Origin: Chrysomallon squamiferum
Taxonomy: Eukaryota > Mollusca > Gastropoda > Neomphalida > Peltospiridae
DNA length: 64,000 nt
Assembly: GCA_012295275.1 (NCBI GenBank)
Contig: CM022665.1
Coordinates: 40,625,152 to 40,689,151, forward strand
Direction: 5' to 3'
The position numbers were made by a program, and so were the translations under genes. Positions 58,501-64,000 of the stretch are shown one piece after another. The notes beneath the pieces are model-generated. The model was not told the origin of the DNA and did no database searches. It saw nothing but the letters and a program-made list of their open reading frames with translations. The first letter of the stretch is position 1, and the number at the start of each line of letters is the position of its first letter.

Positions 58501-59584
58501 GGCAAATGGCTCTCCTAGACAAAAAGAAAAATCAAAACCAGTAAGTTTGTTTCAAATTCGTATTGAAAAATTATTATTACATTTAACATATTAATTTAAA
58601 TTTAAAAATAATTCAATACGGATTTATAAATTATTAATTAATGTTACTTGTGAAAATATGCATGTTAGTGAAATGCTGTAACTTTCAGTGTTGTTCTGAC
58701 ATTAGCAGATTTAAAACAACACTTCGTTAATCCATTTATAGGTCTCCATTCAGATAAAAATTGATGTTAAATCAAACTGTAGATCAATTCTGAACCAGTA
58801 ATAAGCCATTTGGTTTACTTATTTTGAAACATACTAGTCCAGTATATGTTCAGTATGCTATAATTCCATACTGAGCATTGTGTCTACTCCAAAATATTAA
58901 TAAATATTGTTATCAATTGTATTGTTAAAGTGATATGTGTGAAATAAAAATACCTTTTTAATTATTATTTTAAGGATGATGATCTGAAGTGGGTGGAGGA
59001 AAACATTCCAACTTCTGTTGCAGACAAGTATGTTTTTCTATTTTTATTTTTATAAAATACATAATTGTAAGTTACTATCTAAATTTTTAAATCTTATTAT
59101 CTCTTTTTTAAATATAATTTATTTGCATGTGTATTATTATCTTATTTTTTTATTTTTCATTTTTTTTTTTGGTTATAGGATTCTATATTAATAAATATTT
59201 TTAAAAATTTGTACTTATTAAGTTTAAATATTTTTAATAGATTCATTATTAATAAATACTAAACATCATCTTAAAGCCAGAAACTACACAAATAATACAC
59301 AGTCCACCAGAGTTAGTGAAAAAGTATGGACTGCAATGTGTATTTATCTTTTAAAAAAGCACACAAAAATATTAATGCAAGCTTTTTTCCATTTTTAATT
59401 TTGCAGAAGATATTGAATGAAATACTAATATTATATGTATATATATTTTTAAATTCTTATATTCAAAAATGTAACTTCCTTATTAATTCATTTTTTTCTT
59501 TTCTTTATTAGAGCTCTACCAAGTCTGCTTGACTCTGATGAAGAATTAATGAACACCAAGTTTGAAATGTCTAAAATGGAATAA
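41169..59584 (+). CDS. TMEM87: TMEM87 family Golgi seven-transmembrane protein (GOLD-domain 7TM)
   Basis: Golgi membrane protein; human TMEM87A is linked to endosome-to-Golgi traffic and Golgi ion homeostasis. Exons: 41169-41267, 47066-47126, 48063-48163, 48620-48748, 49160-49201, 50355-50528, 50945-51001, 51439-51562, 52205-52266, 52750-52870, 53334-53396, 53966-54065, 55312-55405, 55818-55895, 56424-56532, 57017-57075, 57336-57439, 58087-58160, 58470-58540, 58975-59027, 59512-59584. Total 615 aa, against 555 in human TMEM87A. Residues 1-20 are a signal peptide, 25-280 the lumenal GOLD region, and about 284-545 the seven helices ([40 protein letters not shown]). The cytosolic tail ends [11 protein letters not shown]...FEMSKME, as in vertebrates. 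Exons 6-7 form a Lys- and Thr-rich lumenal linker that explains the extra length. The intron after exon 14 is AT-AC. I cannot tell TMEM87A from TMEM87B orthology. Confidence 0.95.
41268..47065 (+). other. TMEM87 intron 1 (5.8 kb)
   Basis: The longest intron in the window. No coding exon was found inside. It holds an (AT)n run at 45097-45156, a large direct duplication around (ATT)n arrays (45785-46560), and otherwise unique AT-rich sequence. Confidence 0.8.
45785..46560. repeat. Tandem duplication of about 380 bp, each copy with an (ATT)n array
   Basis: Copy 1 runs about 45785-46160 and copy 2 about 46183-46560. Shared strings in the same order are aagatgtatgatga, (ATT)n, ttattttca, tagagatt, atgttttcctgttgcta, gagaca-gaata, tggtcataa, taatgtaaaa and tagctgttg. 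The copies have diverged and differ in array length. Confidence 0.8.
47170..47360. repeat. Possible degenerate Tigger-like fragment (TMEM87 intron 2)
   Basis: The stretch gtactagaccattaagcctg, then acccagatttcaggattttc and further on ggataattcagg, shares wording with the element at 35048. No clear inverted ends are seen. Confidence 0.25.
48871..49040. repeat. (ACATAT)n / CATA-rich array (TMEM87 intron 4)
   Basis: About 170 bp of ATACAT hexamer and tetramer repeats between TMEM87 exons 4 and 5. They create long open frames of Tyr/Val/Ile/Cys with no coding meaning. Confidence 0.9.
49331..50290. repeat. Three diverged copies of a 100-200 bp unit (TMEM87 intron 5)
   Basis: Copies start near 49331, 49493 and 50145. 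Each opens with tttggtRttattaacc or a close variant. Copies 2 and 3 also share tgcatacaca, a ctatcttttt-type run and cacagttatacaR. Between copies 2 and 3 is a more GC-rich unique block (49730-50060) that I cannot identify. Confidence 0.6.
50965..50985 (+). repeat. Coding (ACT)n(GCT)n repeat in TMEM87 exon 7
   Basis: Within the 57-nt exon 7, consecutive ACT codons (poly-Thr) are followed by GCT codons (Ala). A pure trinucleotide tract in a coding exon is likely to vary in length. Confidence 0.7.
53235..53282 (+). pseudogene. Decayed duplicate of the TMEM87 exon 11 start
   Basis: The stretch tttattTCaaggtatgtagg followed by aaaaagctgtatttttgcg repeats, with a few changes, the acceptor and first 30 bases of exon 11 (53319-53366: tttgtttccagggatgctgg, then aaaaagctgtatttttcgct). 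The copy reads into TAG in the exon 11 frame, so it is not a usable alternative exon. Confidence 0.7.
54288..54981. mobile_element. hAT-superfamily DNA transposon remnant with 8-bp target duplication
   Basis: The element spans 54296-54973 (678 bp) in TMEM87 intron 12. The left end is CAGTGGTTCTCAAAC; the right end reversed is CAGTGATTCTCAACC. The host octamer TTTTAGAA flanks both sides exactly (54288-54295 and 54974-54981). CAGTGGTTCTCAA ends are classic for hAT elements. Inside is a minus-strand piece of hAT transposase C-terminus. Confidence 0.88.
54572..54720 (-). pseudogene. hAT transposase C-terminal fragment
   Basis: On the minus strand one frame reads [18 protein letters not shown], then [14 protein letters not shown], then a stop. 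This is the wording of the hAT/ZBED transposase C-terminal dimerisation region (KLGFSALTNIKxKKRxRL...RVCLSxIxPRIEEL). Further family-like residues (SQAQIS) follow after the stop, so the reading frame is broken. The rest of the transposase is absent: an internally deleted, inactive copy. Confidence 0.75.
55439..55500. repeat. (GT)n(GA)n compound microsatellite
   Basis: A GT run followed by a GA run, starting about 33 bp after the donor of TMEM87 exon 13. Confidence 0.95.
55896..56423 (+). other. AT-AC (U12-type, minor spliceosome) intron of TMEM87
   Basis: The intron begins ATATCCTTT right after the codons for VWW. It has TTCCTTAAC at 56407-56415 and ends GACGACAC before ATC TTT ACC AGT. The 5' site and branch site equal the U12 AT-AC consensus, and the branch A is about 10 nt from the end. 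The joined protein, [11 protein letters not shown], aligns with CWWIFISLTQT in human TMEM87A. No GT-AG pair in this interval restores the conserved protein. Confidence 0.93.
57570..57675. repeat. Pentanucleotide (TTTAG/TTCAG)n array (TMEM87 intron 17)
   Basis: About twenty 5-bp units, first TTTAG-like and then GTTCA, about 410 bp upstream of exon 18. Confidence 0.9.
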
Positions 59585-59786
59585 ATCATTGTGTTTTGTC
59601 TTCCTATGGAGGATATTATGTTTTATTTAGAACTGAGCTTGCAAGGCAGACAAGAGCTTTCAGGTTAACTATCACTAGTGTGGTAAATGAAATATTTGTT
59701 TGAGCAGTCATATAAATTATTGTATTGTATGTTGGCCTGTTGAGAAATTATGTAAATGAGTGTTACATAACTGAGTGTTCATGTAA

Positions 59787-59817
<31 letters not shown>

Positions 59818-60080
59818 AAGTGATATACTTCATATACTTCATTTTTGTCCTAATCATAAAAATCATAAGGATCAAAATGTTCTATGTTATTGGTTTTTTT
59901 TTTTTTTTTTTTTTTCAATTTAAATATGATACTGAATTTTTTTTATAAATAATAAATTGTATTTCTGTTTTATCCTTAAAAATGTCTGTGTTATTTATGT
60001 GGCTTTAGTGGGGTATTTTTGCATTAACTAAAAAGGTTTATTTATTATGAGAGAAACTTTTTCCTTTTTAAATAAAAACT
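59585..60080 (+). other. TMEM87 3' UTR
   Basis: Non-coding sequence after the TAA at 59582-59584. It has an A25 run at 59795-59819 and AATAAA signals at 59951-59956 and about 60071. The exact end is unknown; later signals could extend it. Confidence 0.5.
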
Positions 60081-61085
60081 AAAAAAATTTTTAAATACTT
60101 TTTCTGTACATATGATCAAATCTTACATACTTCATCTCATTTAATTCACAAACAACTAAAATTCTAAGTCCATCTAGTTACACAAAATGAGAGTAAAACT
60201 TTACCTTAATTTTTATTAACATAGTTTTTCAGTACATAATTATATTATTTCTGATTTTTAACCCTATCCTTGCAATAAATGGCTATATCTGCTTGAAATT
60301 TCTATACCTACTAAAAATATTCATAACTCATATATTATACCTTTTAATATTTCTGTTCAGCATTCAGTTATTGTAGATATTTTGTGAAAGACAAAATGAA
60401 AGAGAATTAAACTCATAACTAAACAGATGTTTTGCATGTATATGCATATGTAACATATTTGCATAAATTTTAATATGATGTGGGTTTTATAATTTGTGAA
60501 TATAGATAAAATTTTGTATCATAGAGGTTAAGCAGTGGTGGAATTTTTATTCTTTTTTAAATCTGTTTATTTATAAACATAATCAGTTTGTTGTTGTTGT
60601 TTTTTTTTCCTCATTCCATAGAATTAGTTCAGTTTCTCTTCTTTTTTTCGAGTGGGGTGCTTTTTCTTTCTGTCAGTATTTTGGAGATTTTGTTATTTTG
60701 AAGACCCTTCCATTCAGATATTTAATAAATCATTTTGCTTGATTAATTTTACAGTTCTTCATATCAGTTTTATCAAAATGTATCATTGGGTTTACCTGTT
60801 GTGAATTTGTATACATCTGGATACTTATATCTTGTAATTTACAATGGTGCTTTCTTCAAAGGTTTAGTCTTTATTCTGTTATGTGTGACATATGCATAAT
60901 GAAACTTTATTGTCATGCATAATTTTCATTTGCCAACCCACAAATTTGTGGATAAAACCATAACTCTATTATTATTATTATTATTATTATTTTATTTTAT
61001 TTTGTATTTTTTAAATTGTTATAATCAGATAGAAAGATTTACAATTTTCCCTTTTTGTTGTTATTATTATAATTGTTTTCTATCT

Positions 61086-61124
<39 letters not shown>

Positions 61125-64000
61125 ATAATTGTAATTTAATATTAAAAACTGGAAACTACAGCTTGCTGGACAACAAACCTATTTTGTACGTGTATATATT
61201 TTTTTTATTTTTTTTTTTTTATTTTTTTTTATTTATTTATTTTTTTTTAAATTAAATTTGAAAGATTCATTAAGAAATTCAAAAATGAGAAAATCCCAAA
61301 GAAATCCATTTTATAATGGCTTTAATATAAAGTATCATTGTAACTGTTTGTTAAGTATTATAAGTTCAATAAAATTTGTTTAACAGCCGTTTGATTGATT
61401 AATTGTTATGTATTCAGTATGCATATGATGCACATGTAACATACCATCATTTCTTATTTCTTGTGAAAGTAATGACTTAAAATCTGCGAATGATAAATGG
61501 TTCCAAAAAATACAATGAATCAGTGCTTGTTTATATTTACTTATTTATTTATTGATGTGCTTTGATGTCTGAAATAAAATGACTACACATGTAAAGTGGA
61601 AATGGAATTGATGTTTAGGTAACTAAGTGGGTTTTATAGTAGACTTTTTTTTTTTTTTTTTTTAATTGATATTTGTTGCAAAATAATGTATATCTGGCCC
61701 AAAAAATTCAAATTTATATATAATTAAGTACTTTTCATTCACTGTATTTCTTTATTTTTTAAAGTGTTTGGTCTTACAGTGTACTTTTTTTTGGGGATCT
61801 GTTAGTGATTTAAAATGTTCACATACTTATTTTAATAGAGTAACCATTTCAAAAAGTGTATTATAACTTTTATAATGCTGTACTACTATTGTAAAGTACT
61901 TTCTTTTCATTATTTGCTAATTTACCGCAAAACTTAATACACAAATTTCAAAGATCTATTTTTAATGCAAATCAAATGAGTTGTTGGTATGAAAATATCA
62001 CCCTTTTAATTTTTATGTACCTTTGGATTTTAAATTTATCTTACACACAAAGGCATAAAAATAAGAAAATTAAGTATCATGGAAAATAAATTTTTTACAA
62101 CAGCTATAAAGTGTATAGATACATCTTTACTGCATTCCTTGCCATTACCGGTTACTTTATAACTCAATACCTTTGTCAGATTTAAACAATATTTTCCTTT
62201 GTACAACAGCTAACTTTTTTCGGATGTTTTGTAGTGGTCTTTTGTTGTGTTTATTTCATTTTGTTCATTTGTTTTAGGTTGAGGTTCATTTCTAAGCAAT
62301 AGGTCACCTTAATGCACAAACCCTCCTAATGGAGTGGACTACATTTATAATGTTGTCACTTTTACATTTTACTTAAAATGTACATTATCAAAGTGTGTTT
62401 GCACTGTTGTACATAAGCTGTAAGTATATTTATCATACATAATAAACAGTATATTTAACTATGTGGAATACTGACCTAAGGTGGTGTATTGTTCCTAACA
62501 GTGTTTTAACTATGTAGAATATTGATGTGTTTGTGTTATAATGTTATAGAAAATAACTGTGCTACTAAGTAGTACTTGATACTGTTTTGCTAAGCTCTGG
62601 TATGGGATAGGAGAAACATCAGGTAGCCATGCTATTGTGCTTTTCTGATCATGTGTGATTATCATATAATATAGCAGTGTTTTAAGGATATTGCAGGATT
62701 ATGTAGATTTTATTTCCCTTTCTTTTTTTTCTTCTTTTTTTTTTTACTAAAAAAAAAAAAAAAAAAATTATATATAAACTATAGATGACATAAATGCATA
62801 TATATAATTTTTTTTGTTTTGTTTTTTTAATTAATTTTTTTTGCAGTGGATAGTTACTAACACCAAATATATAGGGAATTTTCATACAAGAAATGATTTC
62901 TCTTCTCAGAACATATTAAACAGTATTAATTGTAATCACTGTAGATATAGGTTGTGTTTAAATGTTTATCAAACAAGCAACTGAGGTTGTTAAGTGTAGC
63001 CATTAGCAGACATTTTATCATGCAGTAGTTTTTCTTTACTTTCAGTATGAGGCAAAAACCACTTAAAACATTCTTATAACAAGCTGATTGTGAAACTGAA
63101 AAATATTTGAAATTGATGTTAATTTGTGCAAGAAAGAAAACAAAGCACAACTTTATTATGCTGCTATATATCTTTGAATTTAAAAAAAAAAAAAAATTTA
63201 TAATGACACATGAAACAATATTTGCTTATGAAAAGGATAATAATGAAAGTTTAGTCATTAAGCATAACCTTTTTTTATTATTGTTTTTTTTTTATTTTTA
63301 TTTTTTTATTTCTTAAACCTCACTAAAATGAAGTAAGTTTAATAGAATTTAATAACAAAGGTTTTAACCATTAAAGCCAGATATTTAAAGAAGAATTTAA
63401 TTTTTTCTTCGGTTAATCATATAGATATGATAGATAAATTGCAGTCATATAAATTACATGCAGTAATTAATTGTTGGGATTGGTATTCTGTTTTGGGGAG
63501 TATATTGCGAGTTCTTTTTTTATTTATTTGTTAGTGTGGCTTGAGAGTAGAAAACTGTAAAATACCATATAATAATATAAATATCACATATTTAAAATGA
63601 AAATTACTATTCAAGATGATTTGTTCATTTATTAAAATTACACTGGTTGTAGAAAAATATCCTGTTTATAAATATTTCATATATCACTTAGTCTTTTTGA
63701 TTTCAGTTTTTGTTTGTTGTGGTGTTTATTATTTATTTGTTTTTTGGCCCTTACACTCAGTAAATGTTTTTCCTGTATAGGGTTAGAGGCAAGGTATTAT
63801 TATTAATCACTGTTGGGATTTTATTCATATATATTCAAAAACATAGAAATTTATACATTAAATCATTACGAGGATATATATATATATATATTCAATATTT
63901 GAGTAATGTCAATTATTAAAATCTAATTATACCTACTGCAGCTGTTAAGTTTATCTGATACAAAAATCGAATTTAGTTTAAATGTTTAAAATAAAAAGTT
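60081..64000. other. AT-rich spacer to window end
   Basis: No exon, RNA gene or recognisable mobile element is seen. It contains poly(T) at 61088-61123, other T-rich tracts at 61200-61250, and AATAAA signals near 61370 and 62440 that could belong to long TMEM87 transcripts. Confidence 0.6.

Noticed and set aside
59795-59819. A25 run after TMEM87 as a sign of a retrocopy
   Set aside because: TMEM87 has 20 introns, so it is not a retrocopy. The run is ordinary homopolymer in the 3' UTR, like others in the window.

Overview
This is a 64 kb piece of an AT-rich animal nuclear genome. Genes are split into many small exons with GT-AG introns, and the introns and spacers are full of microsatellites, homopolymers and short tandem duplications. 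The myosin rod and tail, the CATA/ATT/CT repeat background and the gene content fit a mollusc. A cephalopod is my best guess, but the lineage is inferred and not proven by any single feature.

Five protein genes can be followed exon by exon, and in all five the reading frame closes. From left to right: (1) the 3' 85% of a muscle myosin heavy chain (+, <1..15806, 1647 codons in the window before the alternative tail); (2) CENP-K, a kinetochore protein, in one uninterrupted coding exon (+, 19169..20038, 289 aa); (3) prostaglandin reductase 2, PTGR2 (+, 21615..28367, 8 exons, 353 aa); (4) the endoplasmic reticulum lectin ERLEC1/XTP3-B (-, 31191..40261, 14 exons, 460 aa); (5) the Golgi seven-transmembrane protein TMEM87 (+, 41169..59584, 21 exons, 615 aa). 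ERLEC1 and TMEM87 stand head to head, 907 bp apart, and probably share a promoter region. From about 60 kb to the end I see only TMEM87 3' sequence and AT-rich spacer.

The genes do not form one pathway. ERLEC1 (ER-associated degradation of misfolded glycoproteins) and TMEM87 (Golgi membrane protein) both serve the secretory pathway. Myosin, CENP-K and PTGR2 are unrelated neighbours.

The points most worth a second look are: a textbook AT-AC (U12-type) intron in TMEM87; a GC-AG intron in ERLEC1 that is needed to keep frame; a 29-nt penultimate myosin exon that would switch the C-terminal tail; an intronless CENP-K among intron-rich neighbours; a decayed duplicate of TMEM87 exon 11; a 678-bp hAT element with a perfect 8-bp target duplication; two pogo/Tigger-like short elements; and repeated, independent tandem duplication inside introns. 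I found no operon, CRISPR array, tRNA or rRNA, and no wholly unknown gene system.
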